64,000 bases of DNA from Arachis hypogaea (GCF_003086295.3 NC_092051.1:10780810-10844809); one strand, 5' to 3'; positions 12,152-24,282 are shown, counted from the stretch's first letter. Made by a program: numbers and translations. The notes: generated from the sequence alone by a model not told the origin.

Positions 12152-13861
12152 CTAAGTATTCTATGGAACTTTTAAAAAAAATTCCGTTAGATAGAATTGT
12201 CAAAATATAAAATTGACCCATCTTTAGATTTCCTTTTTATATTGACAACTTGACTCTTCAAATTTTCTTCTTCTATATACAAATGTAACCCTTAGTTTTT
12301 CTAATCAACTCCCACAAATTAAATCTCTGCAACCACTAATTTCATTTTCATCTCACGGACAACGGCTGCATATTCAAATACATGCTCTATTATCTCCTCT
12401 GGGAAATATTTGTTTCTTTTATTCTTTAAATTTCTCTAAAAAGGAACTTTGGAAATCCTAGAAAAAAAAATCTCAAAAACTTAGTCTATTTAAAATATGT
12501 AACATTGAGATATTCTTTTAAAAATAAGAGAAAAAAAATCATATCTATTAAATAATAATGAAAAATTTAAGACTACTAAGTCTAGAATATAATGAGATTT
12601 TTAGAAAAGGAGAAAAAAATATTAACATTAAAAATTTTAAAATTTTTAGTACTAGTCTCACTTGAAGAATAACAAAAATAGACATAAGTTTTTTAATCAG
12701 AACACAACTAGAGTAAAATAAATTACTTGTTTTTTAAAATTTAGCTTTTGATAAATTTTTTTAAAAATTTATTTTTTTTTTAAACAAAAGAGGTCAATAC
12801 AATAAGTAGAGCAAGAACAACTACAAGTAAATAAAGAAGTTAAAAAAAAAAGAAAAAATCGCAAAAAAAATCATCAACTAAAAGATTTTTTAAACGATTA
12901 ACTAAAAAATTATTTATCTTTTATTTTTTTTCTCTTTTAAAAATTGAATAAAGAATACTATTTAAACAATACCTAGTTCCATTGAATTTTATTGAGAAAT
13001 GGTGGAGAAAAAAAAAAGGTAAAAAAAAAAAGGAACAAACTCGTCCTTTGTTCTCATCGGACAACAGCCTTCCATTGGGAGCAGCAGTCATCGACGAAAT
13101 CACAACGGAGGAGCTACAGCCGAAAATTCCTCCGGCGAAATCACTGAAATTTCTGGTTCCATTCCTTTTCCATATTTTGAAACTTATCAATCTCCAAACT
13201 TCAACACTTTATGACACTAATGTTTTCGGTTCTTACCATTGGAACTCGGGTTTAGTTCCGGGTTTAGAAGATTCGCACGTTAGTAATCTCAATAACTCTA
13301 TTCCTCATCAGTTGGGAAAGCTGCAAAAGCTCAAAGTGTGCTTCTTTGAAGAAATGTATTTTCTCAAACTATTCATCACTTATTGGTGTTTGATGCTTTT
13401 TCCATTGAGCATCACTTATTGGTGTCCACATTCATAAAAAAAATTCTGTAATATATTTGTTAATGGCCTCAGATGACTAGATGGATGATTGTGATTTGTG
13501 AATTTGTTGAATTATTGGAGTCTAATTAACTTATTATGTATAAAGTTGTTAATAAATTCCTAAAAATTTTGTTTCCATTAAATGAATATAGAAAAGTGAA
13601 ATGGGATAAATTCATAAATATTTTAGAGAGCTCCATCCAATGAAATTCTCTAGTGTGAGTTACCACTTACTAGATGTATGATGTATCAAATTCATGACTT
13701 CTGCTAAAAAAATGGCAATAAGATAGAGGACATATTACAAGAACAATAGCCTTGCATTATTACATCTAGTTCTAATCACAACTCAAGAACAAAGTGAAGC
13801 CAGGCCTTGATTAATCCTCATTCCGGATAGACAATAGCAGTGTGGACAATATGCCTGCCCA
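12152..13861. other. Intergenic, AT-rich; one weak coding relic
   Basis: Mostly A/T homopolymer-rich DNA. An open frame on the plus strand at 12982-13437 includes a short leucine-rich-repeat-like run (NNSIPHQLGKLQKL near 13285-13340), but there is no conserved frame around it. I regard it at most as a relic of an LRR gene. Confidence 0.4.
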
Positions 13862-14303
13862 TCAGAAGCCAGGTGGACCTCCTGGGCCGGGTGGGCCAAA
13901 TGATCCACGTGGACCTCCGAAGCAACCTTGGAACAACCAACAACAGCACAAACAATAGAAGCTGCATTGACACATTTGAAAGTAATTATTAGAATTTAGA
14001 GCCGGTTCTAATATGTGAAATTCATTAATGGGCATTGTCATTATTAATGGGCCTAAAATATAGCAATCATGGCTTCACGTAATGTTTAGTTACTACTCAC
14101 CATGAAGAAATGAGGTTGCATATACCATCTCCAAACCCACCAAAAAATCCACCGGATCCAAAGAAACCAGGCCCAGGAGGACCCCAGCCTGGTCCACCAG
14201 GTCCCGGAGCCCAACCAGGGCCAGGACCCCATCCAGGGCCTCCAGGTCCGCCAGGGCCACCAAAACCCGGCCCACCAGGACCCCCCGGCCCACCCGGTCC
14301 CAT
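13862..14303 (-). CDS. Glycine-rich protein with cysteine-rich membrane tail
   Basis: Two exons, 14101-14303 and 13862-13961, with a 139-bp GT..AG intron, give 100 residues. Residues 1-55 are GPGGPG-type glycine/proline repeats with tryptophans (GWGPGPGW). After FFGGFGDGICNLISS the second exon contributes CFYCLCCCWLFQGCFGG, a cysteine-packed hydrophobic segment like that of the CYSTM-type plant proteins, then a second Gly-Pro tail. The splice joins TG to C and so creates the first cysteine of the cluster. The Cys-rich part is probably palmitoylated or membrane-inserted (inference). The opposite strand is also open and would code a proline-rich repeat, but it lacks the tail. I am sure of the gene, less of its family name. 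Confidence 0.8.
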
Positions 14304-15240
14304 GGCTAGATGTCTCTAGTCTCCACACACTTGAACACCAACAGAGCACCGCGAGTAGGTTGTATCTACAAAAGCTAGAGGGAAGGAAGAGGTGTAGTGA
14401 AACTATGAAGTTCTAACAAAGCTTCTTATATAGTGGCTATAAATCTCTTAACATTCAAGTCAGAAAATCCTTCTTCGTACATCGAATTGTAACAAAGCTG
14501 CTTAAACTACTAGTCAGATGAATCATGGTTAGCTACCATTCAAACCCACGACTCAAAGTAGTAGTTGCTTGTCATAACTCATAAATCATAACGGTTCCAT
14601 GATAAATATATATCCATTTGCTGAGTGGCATCAACAATCATTCAAAAAAAGGTTAGCAAATTGACTGTTAGTTAGCGAATTAGTTCTACACATTAAAACC
14701 AGTTTGGATTAATGAGAGAAAGGAAGCCTCAGATTAGCATTATGGCACATTCAACATAGCTGCAACAACCCGTGTACTATGAGAACACGGTGCGCAAATA
14801 TGTTGCTACAGCTCGTGCCTATAATACCCTCATCATCAGCTTCTCCTTCTCCTACCATTTAATTCAATTTTCCCCCAAATTTCCTTACCAAAAACACAAA
14901 CATCGCCAGATATTGGAACACCTTAATTAGGGTTTCTGGTTTCACCCAACTTTCGTGAGGCAAGGGAGCAGGGGTTCGAGAGAATAAAAGATCTCATTAA
15001 ATATCAAGAGATTCATGCTGCGACGTCGTTTGGACTCTCAACCTTTTTATTGGGCTTTCTTACTTTTGGATCCCATGTGTTTTTTCACCACTCATTAATT
15101 TAGATATGCTTTATCTATGTGTGTAACCCATTGGCATGGAGTAAAGGAGTGCTTTACAAGGGTGTGGGACAGCTTTTGGCTGTACCAATGGAACAAGAAA
15201 TCGGAAGGAGGGAGTTGTGTGTCAAAAAAAATGAGGTACC
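14304..15240. other. Upstream region of the glycine-rich gene and intergenic
   Basis: No gene recognised. A 31-bp stretch at 14795-14825 recurs, with three changes, at 19055-19085; see findings. Confidence 0.5.
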
Positions 15241-15392
15241 AAATCGGAGAGTCCGAAATTGTGAGGGATGAAAATTTTAAATTTCACAGTGAACTCATCG
15301 GACCCTCCGATTAGTTTTTTTTTTTAATTAGAAAACGGATCCTCTGAATTTGCATGAAAATTTATTTTTTTGAAAACAGACCGTCCAAGTTC
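15241..15392. repeat. Palindrome array, AATCGGA..TCCGATT class
   Basis: Four imperfect palindromes lie at about 15241-15260, 15297-15314, 15332-15352 and 15374-15392, spaced 36-56 bp. Arms are variants of AATCGGA and TCCGATT. The same class appears again at 58.6 kb. By comparison with the other arrays here, this is probably one end of a decayed Mutator-like element whose body is gone. Confidence 0.6.
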
Positions 15393-16299
15393 TACCATTA
15401 TAATTCCCTCGGTTCGAATTGTGTTTTACTGTCACCACATGCAGGTCAAGCACCTGTATACTCCATACCGAGACAAGACATCAAACTTACCTCCATATTA
15501 AAAATAAAAAGCACATTTTTTCACCCACCATACAAATTCATAAAAAAAATTTCTTGAGTATATTGGAGACTTGGAGTAGTACACTGAAAATAAAAAGTGA
15601 TTTTATTTCCCACACCTGTTTTTCTTTTCTGTTCATTAATCTATCTAATTAATTTCAATCAAATTAAACATTTTTTCTAATTAAAAAAATTTGATAAATT
15701 AATAAAATTAGATTGATCATCATTTTACTTATAATTTTTATCGCTTTATCATTATCTTTAGGGTAAACGACAAAAAATACACTCAAATAATTTTATTTAT
15801 TTAATTCAATTGTTATCAATAAAAATATCTTCAAATAATTTAAAAATGCAATAAATATATCTAATAGTAAATATGTATTTTCAAAAAATGTTCGAAATTA
15901 AATTTTGACGCGATTTTTCAAACACGATTAAAAAAATTAGATATTTTTATCGTTAAAATTTGATAATTTTTGTTAAATATATATTTTTATGTGATTTTTT
16001 TGCTAACAATCGATAATACTTTTAAAAAATTACAAAGAAATATGTAATAATATCTCATTTTTCTAATTATACTTGCAAAAAATCTTATCAAAATTCAATA
16101 TCTAAAATATATTTTGAGAAATATATATTTATTGTTAGATAATTTTATCGTATTTTAAAATTATTTAAGTGTATTTTTATCAATAGTAAAATTTAAGTAT
16201 ATTTTTGTCCATAACAAAATTATTCGAATACACTTTTAATAATTTATTCTTATATTTATCTTAAAAGAAGCTTCATCCAAAAAAAACAAATGCTATCTA
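15393..16299. other. Intergenic, very AT-rich
   Basis: No gene or clear transposon end seen. The stretch around 15770-16250 repeats short themes such as TTTTTATC and AAATTATTT. Confidence 0.5.
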
Positions 16300-16302
16300 T
16301 TA

Positions 16303-16695
16303 GGTAGTATTTGGTGGAGAGACAGAGACGGAAAGACTGAGACTGAGAGACAGAAACTAAGAGACAGGGATTAAAATAAATCTCAGTATTCTGTTTGGTG
16401 TAAAATGGGAGACAGGAATTGAAACAAGAATGAAACTCTAATTTAATTTGCAATAAAGGTAAAATTGGAATTAATTAATTGAAATAAAAGTATTTTAGGT
16501 ATAAAATATTATTAAAGTTTTAGCCTTTATCTCTAAAAATTTCAGTCACCTGTATTCCTACTTTTTGGAGGTACTGAAATACTGAAATTTTAAAGACAAA
16601 GACAAAAATTTTAATACCAATCTCTAAACTAACAAACACGATACTGAATCTTAATCTCTCAGTCTCTGTCTCAATACCTCAAAACAAACGCTACC
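16303..16695 (-). mobile_element. 393-bp MITE, copy 2
   Basis: This is the same element as at 7901-8293, in reverse orientation and exactly the same length. It ends with CAAACGCTACC on the plus strand and is flanked by TTA at 16300-16302 and 16696-16698, a clean 3-bp target duplication of the PIF/Harbinger type. The short open frame inside it is not a gene. Confidence 0.92.
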
Positions 16696-16698
16696 TTA

Positions 16699-17952
16699 GT
16701 TTAGGACTTAGGCGACTTATAAATGTTTATTAGGTTATCTAATGATTGTACAACTAACAATCTTATAATAATTACTTTTTAAATGAAATAAGAGTGTCGG
16801 TTTGTTTTTGTTAACTATCTTTTTGCAAGCTTTTGTTTCATATAATGATGTATATCCATATTCAAGTCAATTTTTATTGTCATTATTGACCAGAGAAAAG
16901 CATGCTTTTATTTGACGTTCCAATATTAAATTAAATTGTTGTTAACAAATTAAATAATTTAAACTAGAAAGATTGAATTGAAATGTTAGGCGCAAGTATA
17001 AATGCGAAATAATAACATGTTTAAACTTTATTCACAAGTTCGTTGTTTAAGACTTTAAGTTGGTTTTAATGTTTTATTTATGGGGAATGCTAGGAGACAA
17101 TAATTTTATTGAATAATATGAATAATCACTAATAAAATAAAAACATACTATATCTCTAAATTAATTTTTTAAATTTTAATATTAAAATAATCATTTATAC
17201 ACTAATTAAATGAACATCCGATATATCTATTGTTTACATTGTTTAATATTTTCATTATTTACCTCTGCTTTTCTTTTATTTATTATAGCCACTAGCTCAC
17301 CAGTCACCTCTGAAATTAAAAAGTTAAAACAATATGTCATAGTCTCCAGTCAAAATTATAATACAAAAAACCTTAGTCAATTATCATTCTCTTCTTTTCT
17401 TACATCAGGCTCAACAAAAAATATCAATTTTCTGGATTAATATGTTGGGAAGATAGCTTCTGCGCAATCTTACTAAAATTATAAAGATCTCATCTGATGA
17501 TATCAAAATAATACTTCGACGAATATTAATGTGTTAAGAAAAAAAATTAAGAGTATAACATTTTTTAAAAATTAATTTGTTAGGTAGAAGCAAAAAATAA
17601 AATGTTATAAATATTAAATTTTAAATTTAAATTATTGATATAAAATATAATAAATGAAGAGTAAAAATTTATTCAATTAATAAAGAGTGAACCACAATAT
17701 TGAAACTGAAATTAGCATTAGGATGCTATTTTCTAGTTTCTACTTCTATGTCATTTGTTGGTCAACCTACAATTACATAATCAAAAGTGGACTTAGAATA
17801 GTGATGGACGGGGCTAATAAAGTATTGACGTACAAATTACAATAATTAAGAAAACAAATTATAAATAACGAAGATTAACTTGAATGAATAGCAAGGCCAC
17901 TATTTGTATTGTGACTCAAACTAATTTTTAGTTTTTTGCAGAGAAAGAGAGG
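16699..17952. other. Intergenic and upstream region of peptide gene 1
   Basis: AT-rich with no gene recognised. Just before the peptide start, TTTTTTGCAG at about 17932-17941 looks like a splice acceptor, so the transcript may begin in an untranslated exon further left. Confidence 0.4.
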
Positions 17953-18081
17953 ATGGCTCTATGCATATTGTCAATTGATATGATAGGGGTTCTAATGGCG
18001 TTGGTTATTGCTCTAACTCTCATGCTCATATGTTCCTCTCCTCCTAGAAGGGTTGTCGTTCATCGTTACCCTTATTACTAA
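17953..18081 (+). CDS. Small single-span membrane peptide, copy 1 (42 aa)
   Basis: ATG to TAA encodes 42 residues: a short N-terminus (MALCILSIDMIG), a hydrophobic span (VLMALVIALTLMLIC) and a basic, beta-branched tail PPRRVVVHRYPYY. The paralogue at 20380-20508 has the same length and the same three-part plan, with the core LMALVIAL and RVVVHR identical. Conservation of protein over DNA between the two copies argues that both are genes. I do not know a named family; it resembles unnamed small legume membrane proteins. The tail after the span suggests an exposed basic motif. Function unknown. Confidence 0.75.
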   Translation: MALCILSIDMIGVLMALVIALTLMLICSSPPRRVVVHRYPYY

Positions 18082-18524
18082 CTAATTAGCCACACTTACA
18101 ATTAATTGAGTCCCTGCATCGGCTAAGATCATGTAATTCGTTTTCGGTATGTTAAATTATATTCCAAATTATGTTATATTGTGTATTGTAAGTAATGATT
18201 GTTGATGAGAATTGTTGTTGACTTAGTTTTTCAAGTTGCGGTTTCGTTTCTCATTTCGTAGAAATAGATGCATCGTATAACAAGGTTCAAGGATTCTTCT
18301 ATAGTCCTTATCAGTTGCCAAGAGATGAATGAATCATTTAAACTTATTGGGACCTATAGCGTAAAATACATGTGAGGATCAATAATTGAACCCTTAGTTA
18401 CTTTACTTTAGTCTTAGTTTTTCTTCGGTGTGTTACTGTATTTTATGTTATTTTATTTTTTAATCGAGCAAGGTGAAACGGTTAAATTAACAAGTCTATG
18501 GTTATAATATATTTTTTATTTTTT

Positions 18525-19018
18525 GTATTGTTTTTGGATCAAAGGTCACGAGATATTATTCTAGATGCTATCTAATAAGCCTAACTTAATCCCTTCATTA
18601 TTTAATCATCTTTTGTTTTTTAACCTAAAATTATTTCATGATGTTCTTTTTCACTCTTACTAAAAAGGTAAGACTTAGTTATGTTTCAGTTTAGTCAAAA
18701 TTTTGGAATTCAGATAAGTGAAATTTTGTCATGAATTTAGTTTTGGTGGCTAAAATTTTGTACAAAAAGTCAATTAACTTAAAAAAAAAAACTTAGGCTA
18801 ATATATCTCCTCTAATATTAGCTCACATTAATGATCCAAAAATTGTATTAATTTGGAGCTACTTGTTGGAGGTTGTTATTAAAAATTCAATAGTGAGGTG
18901 TATGTGAATTTTCAATGTCGAAACAGAGATAAGCTTGAACTCTAAAGAGACATTCGAGATGCTGCCACGCAAAAATCTAACCAGAAATATTGTAAACAAA
19001 TAATATGACATCATTATG
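18525..19018. repeat. Segmental duplication, copy A
   Basis: About 490 bp starting GTATTGTTTTTGGATC is repeated at 19578-20115 in the same orientation with many small differences. It lies between the two peptide genes, so the locus was built by local duplication. No reading frame runs through it. Confidence 0.85.
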
Positions 19019-19577
19019 TTGCTAATTGTCTTACTTAATTTAATATTGGAACATCAAATATGTTGCTGCAGCTAATGCCTATAATGGGATGTTAAATGAA
19101 ATTGTGAGGTTATTTAAGATACAAATTTTAAGTATAAATTAAAGTAAGACTTAGAAATTAATTTGACGAAAAAAAAAACAGTGTTAGAAGAAGAAAAAGA
19201 AAGAAAAAAAAAAAGGAAATAGAGAAAAAAAGTTTCAATAGTAAAAAAATTTTAAATTATGGAGGTCATATATTTTATCACAATAATAATAAAAGAATTA
19301 CATTAAAAGTTAAAAAGGACATATTAATAAAAATTGATGATTTGCAACAATAAATTTATGTTATAGATAAAAGTGCATTAATAAGGATTTAAATATGATA
19401 GACAATTAAAAAAATATTTACAAAATAAATAAATAAATAATTTATAAATATATTTGTTTTTCTATAAAAAGAATTTGATCCTTCTCTTTAAATATTACAA
19501 AAATTAATTTTTTTAATATTTTTTAGTAATTAAATTTCCCTAATAGTTCTTTAGAATAATTTTCTCTTCTATTCTTG

Positions 19578-20115
19578 GTATTGTTTTTGGATCAAAGGTC
19601 ACGAGATATTATTGTGGATGGCTAGATGCTATCTAATAAACCTAATTCAATCCCTTAATTGTTTAATTCTCTTTTGTTTTTTAACCTAAAATTATTTCAT
19701 GCTGTTCTTTTTTTATAATTCAACTAAACAACTTATTCACTCTTACTGAAAAGGTAAAACTTAGTTATGTTTCAGTTCGGTCAAAATTTAGGAATTCAGA
19801 TAGGTGAAATTTTGTCATGAATCTAGTTTTGGTGGCTAAAATTTCGTACAGAAAGTTAATTAATGATGGTAAAAAAAAAAAAAAAACTTAGGCTAATGTA
19901 TCTCCTCTAATGTTAGCTGACATGAATGATCCAAAAATTGTATTAATTTGGAGCTACTTGTTGGTTGTTGTTATTTAAAATTCGATAGTGGGGTGTATGT
20001 CAATTTTCAATGTCGAAACAGAGATAGGATTGAACTCTAAAGAGACATTTGAGATGCTGCCACGAAAAACTCTAACCAGAAATATTGTAAGCAAATAATA
20101 TGACATCATTTATGT
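19578..20115. repeat. Segmental duplication, copy B
   Basis: Second copy of the 18525-19018 segment, with an extra stretch (around 19715-19735, TTATAATTCAACTAAAC) not found in copy A. Between the copies, 19019-19577, is low-complexity A-rich DNA. Confidence 0.85.
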
Positions 20116-20379
20116 TCATGCTTTGTTTTAAACTTTTAATGCTTTCTAGTCTCCAGTATTTCTCTGTCTAACATTGACTTAAGAAGCTTCACAAATCAAA
20201 ATTAAAATCGACTTTAGACTAGTGGTGATTATAGACTTAATAGTCAACTTGTGAGTTGGAAAAAAAGAAAAAATATATATAGAAACCAAGTCTTGAACAA
20301 ACTCAATTTGAATAAAACCAAGGGTATTCCATTCCATTCCCTTTCATTCAGGCACTTTGTTCATACAAGGCACATAGAG

Positions 20380-20508
20380 ATGGTTTGCAAGGAAATATGT
20401 ATTGATTTCATGGGGCTTCTGATGGCGCTGGTTATTGCTCTGGCCCTCATGCTCATCTGCTCCACCTCGCCAAGGAGGAGGGTTGTCGTCCACCGCTGGC
20501 CTTACTAG
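20380..20508 (+). CDS. Small single-span membrane peptide, copy 2 (42 aa)
   Basis: ATG to TAG encodes 42 residues: MVCKEICIDFMG, the hydrophobic span LLMALVIALALMLIC, then the tail STSPRRRVVVHRWPY. It is a paralogue of the peptide at 17953-18081, about 2.4 kb away on the same strand; differences are concentrated in the N-terminus. TTTCATTCAG about 30 bp upstream could be a splice acceptor. A likely polyadenylation region with AATAAA lies about 155 bp after the stop. Function unknown. Confidence 0.78.
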   Translation: MVCKEICIDFMGLLMALVIALALMLICSTSPRRRVVVHRWPY

Positions 20509-20902
20509 CTTCTTCTTCATAATATGGCTGTGCTGTGTGTATCTTGTCACCAAAGTTTTTTCTGTTATCTTAAAGAGTTTGTATGAGCCGGGTATTTGAT
20601 CAAGTGTTCATTACTATTTTTGTAAGTCTTTGTGTAAAACCATCTACTTTCTTCTATATCAAATAAAATTTCAGTTAAGAAATTTTCTCCTGCCTTGTTT
20701 GTGAGCTAAGATCTTTGTTCATATTATAAGACATAATAATTGTTTAAGACTCTAAGTTGGTTGTTAAATAGATCGAATTACCAATAAAATTTGTCTTAAT
20801 CAACTTTTAATAACTCATAATATTTTATGGCATCAACAAAGATAGTTAACTTGAGTACAAAATTGCAAAATCAACAACTATTGGAATTGTTATATAATTT
20901 GA

Positions 20903-21575
20903 TCAAGGGGATTTGGATGGTTGAATTTGATATGAGACTTGAATAGTATCCAAAAGATGCTGAATTCTGTATTTCATAAGAGGTTGCCCTTTTCTGGTTT
21001 TCTTAAGCATTTTGTCACGCAGAGCTTTTCTTCTGGCTTGGGCCTCTTCTCTCTCTTCCTTCTTAGCCATCAATATTGCCTCTCTTTCCATTCTTTCTCT
21101 CTCTTTCTCTTCATGCTTCTTTCTGTACAATTCTTCCAAACAATTCTTCCTCTTCTCACTCTCGCCCTTATCCTCTTTCATCACAGCACCATCGCTCTGC
21201 ACCATCAAATAGAAAGTTTGAATTAATGGATTCAACTATTAGAATCATGAGCTAGCTATAACAGATATAATATATCGAAGAACCTCAATGATCAGTTTCT
21301 GTGCCGAGGAAGGATCGGTTTGCTCCTTTTGCTGCTTTAACATCTTCTTAAACTTCTTTATATTCTTCGCATTCTTATAGAATTCCTTTTGCTTCTCTGA
21401 ACAAACAAGCATCACCTAAATCACTGCTTCAACCTCTATTACAATATAAAATTCTAAGAGCGAGAAGTAACATACTTATGAGAGCAGGGTTGTAATAACT
21501 TTTATCGGATTTCACATTGCCGGAATAGTTCTTCCTCTTTCTCATTCTTGCGTTGACTCCCTCGTTCTTCTTCAT
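20903..21575 (-). CDS. FYV7-like rRNA-processing protein
   Basis: Three exons, 21476-21575, 21284-21396 and 20903-21196, all with GT..AG introns, give 168 residues from the ATG at 21573-21575. The protein is very basic and charged: an N-terminal KKNEGVNARMRKRKNYSG segment, a lysine-rich EKQ/KKQKEFYKNAKNIKKFKK stretch, then a long E/K/R helix (EEREEAQARRKALRDKML) and a conserved end KKTRKGQPLMKYRIQHLL. This arrangement fits the FYV7 family (human counterpart CCDC59/TAP26), a nucleolar factor for 18S rRNA maturation. Family assignment is from motif memory. Confidence 0.75.
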
Positions 21576-22510
21576 TGTGCTTTGTGGAATGCGAGAACAA
21601 AATGAAGAGTGGAAACCCTAATTTGCAGAAGAAGATTAATTGATCTATTTTTTTTTTTTGTCATAATTAATTGATTTATTTGACCAACCCATCAGCCAAA
21701 TATTTTTTTTGGACTGGGTCCAATAACGAAATAAGGCCCATTTTGGTCTTCGCACCTTCGTTAACAAAAGGGACCAATACTAACATGAGCAAAAATAACA
21801 TTATAATGTAGCCGGTCCAAAAACACCCATCATAATGTAGGTCGTGACTCGTGAGACAACGGATCGGGTTTGAATGATAGCCCAATACAGAAGTGGTGGC
21901 AATGCGGCAATGCCTTGTACTATTGTGAGCCATTATAATTTAAAAGTTTATAACACCCTTATAAGTTATAACAAAACAAATGTTATTTATAACTCCATCA
22001 TTGTTTTAAATTTAAAAAATTATTTATACATTCACTTTTTAGTTTTTTTAGAGAATTAACTTTCTATTTAAATTAAATCTGACTTTCATTCCTAAAACTT
22101 TTCATACTCACCAAATATCATAACACTAATGAAATGAATTTAGAGTTTAGTATTTAACTTGTTTACGATTTAAGAATTTGAGTTTTGGATTTAAGATTTA
22201 TTATTTGTTAAAATTATATTTTATTTTAAATTTAAATATACTAGTTTTTAGATATAAAAAAATAATTATATTATGTGTATATTAAAATATTAAATACACA
22301 TTTAAAATAAGTTAAACAATATATATTTATACACAAAAAAATATTAGGAATTAATATTTTTTATTAATATTAAGCAACACTTTAGTCCAACACCTTATTT
22401 TTATACTATTAGAATTTATAATATATATTATAATTTGATCTTTGATGTTTAATTGTTTAGAGTTGATTATAATATTAGTTAAAAATAATAAATTTTATTA
22501 ATCATCTAGA
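21576..22510. other. Intergenic, AT-rich
   Basis: Promoter side of the FYV7-like gene, then AT-rich DNA. Short frames at 21676-21933 are unsupported. Confidence 0.5.
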
Positions 22511-22755
22511 GGAAGTATAGGGAGCCAGGCCAATAGAGTATCATTACAATGTATACAATGGAGTTTAGGGATGTTCGATTATTAGATGTTTATTATTCCT
22601 GGTATCTGAATGGTTATTCTGGATAGTATGAGTGTATTGTGTTTGAGAAATTAGTAGTATTTTATCTTGAATATTCATTTTTTAACTCATATTAGGCCAA
22701 ATAAACAGCCCATTATACACATTGTACATATACTTCATTGGCTCCCTAACGGACA
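22511..22755. mobile_element. MITE-like element with GGGAGCCA termini
   Basis: The left end TATAGGGAGCC and right end GGCTCCCTA are inverted, and the next 30 bp (..ACAATGTATACAATGG and CCATTATACACATTGTAC..) also pair. A diverged relative in opposite orientation lies at about 60570-60885. The precise outer ends and target duplication (possibly TA) are unclear. Confidence 0.6.
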
Positions 22756-23182
22756 ATCATCTAACATTGTTCATACACAAATAAATAATAGCTGATTTAG
22801 TAACTCATTTTTGAGAGACATATAGTAATTTTTATTCAAAAAAAAAAAAACTTAAACCATTACATCTAAAGATATATTTTTTGTATTTAATTTTTTTACT
22901 AATATTTAACTAATACTCTAAATATTAATTACCGTATTCTAAATTTTAATAATATAAAATTTAACATCTCTCATATTCTTATTTTTAGCTAATCGTATTG
23001 AGTAACAATTAACTTGTATAGCAGTGTGTTGATGATGTAGCCGTTGGTAGAGAGATACATTAAATAGGGTACAAAGGCGTAGTACAAGTTGCCTTGAATG
23101 CTACTCCAACCTCCCCACCTTACCTTTCTCTTCTCATTCATATATTTGCCATCAGGTGTAGTAATAAGTAATAAAAACAAAT
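22756..23182. other. Intergenic and promoter side of the CASP-like gene
   Basis: AT-rich; no feature recognised apart from its position just upstream of the CASP-like start. Confidence 0.4.
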
Positions 23183-24282
23183 ATGGGCAGTAGTAGTGTG
23201 GAAGGTGGAGGACTGCAAAGCAACGTCAAGGTTGTGGAGAGGGCAATACTAATGGGGACGAGACGGCGCCCTTGCGAGGTCGTGGTGCGCCTTCTTGGCC
23301 TCTTTCTTACTCTTGTTGCCACCATCATCGTTGGTGTTGATAAAGAGACTAAGATCATTTCCTATGCTGGTATCAACTTCAAGGCCACTGCTAAGTGGGA
23401 ATATCTCTCTGCTACCGTGTACGTATTTTATTATATATGTATCCATGCATCTCTCTTTTTCAAAGTGCTACATGCTATCTATTTATATATAAATCAATCC
23501 TAATCTTACAAATATATTAAAATTAGTCACTAAAATATATATTAAAATAAATTAAATTATACACATACAAACATATATATGATAGTTAATTTTAATAGTT
23601 GATTTTAAAGTGTAAATAATATTTTTATATATAAATATATATTATTTAATATTTTAAAAGTTATTATTAATTTTTTTTTGAGTGATAAAGAGTAGTATGG
23701 TGTTGATCCATTAATTATGGATGACAATACTAATAAAATGAGTTAATGGTTGTTTGGTTTTTATAGTATTTTTGTATTAGTATCTTTCTGTTCGTTTCAA
23801 TTTGTTGTTGTGTTGAATTTTTTGTTTTAGAAAAATAATAATTTAAATATATATTTTATAAAATGATTGATTAATTATTTTTTTTGATTTTTTTTGGGAA
23901 TTATTACAGATTTTTGTTGGTGTCAAACGCCATAGCATGCTCGTATGCAGCTGCATCTTTGGTGATGTTGGAGATGGCAAAAAGAAGAAGAAACGATAAT
24001 AGTGATGTGTTATCTACTTCAGTAGTAGAGTTTGGTGTAACGGTGATGGACCTTGTAATGATGGGACTGTTATTCTCAGCAAATGGTGCTGCTGCTGCTG
24101 TGGGAGTAATCGCACAGAACGGAAACTCCCACATTCAATGGATGAAAGTTTGCAATGTCTTTGATGCATATTGTCGCCACATGACCGCTGCATTTCTCCT
24201 CTCTTTCTTTGCATCCATTTCATTCCTCTTCATGGTTCTTTTCTCTCTCGTCAAACTCCATTATTACAAGTTTTCTACTTAA
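23183..24282 (+). CDS. CASP-like membrane protein (CASPL)
   Basis: Two exons, 23183-23418 and 23910-24282, with a 491-bp intron (donor GTACGT, acceptor TTACAG), give 202 residues. The first transmembrane span begins after the basic RRRPCEVVVRLLG sequence (residues about 33-53), followed by a short loop and three further spans in exon 2. SNAIACSYAAASL and the aspartate in VTVMDLVMMGLLFSANGAAAA are typical of the CASPL1 group. CASP proteins form plasma-membrane scaffolds, best known for the Casparian strip; CASPLs are wider paralogues. Start codon, length and four-span plan all fit the family. Confidence 0.88.

Noticed and set aside
12982..13437. Open frame with an LRR-like segment
   Set aside because: Only about one repeat is recognisable, preceded by a poly-lysine run from A-rich DNA; no kinase or further repeats follow.
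14110..14319. Plus-strand proline-rich frame (PGPPGPPGPP) over the glycine-rich gene
   Set aside because: It is the complement of the GGPGGPG repeats. Only the minus strand has a spliced continuation with a family-like cysteine-rich tail.
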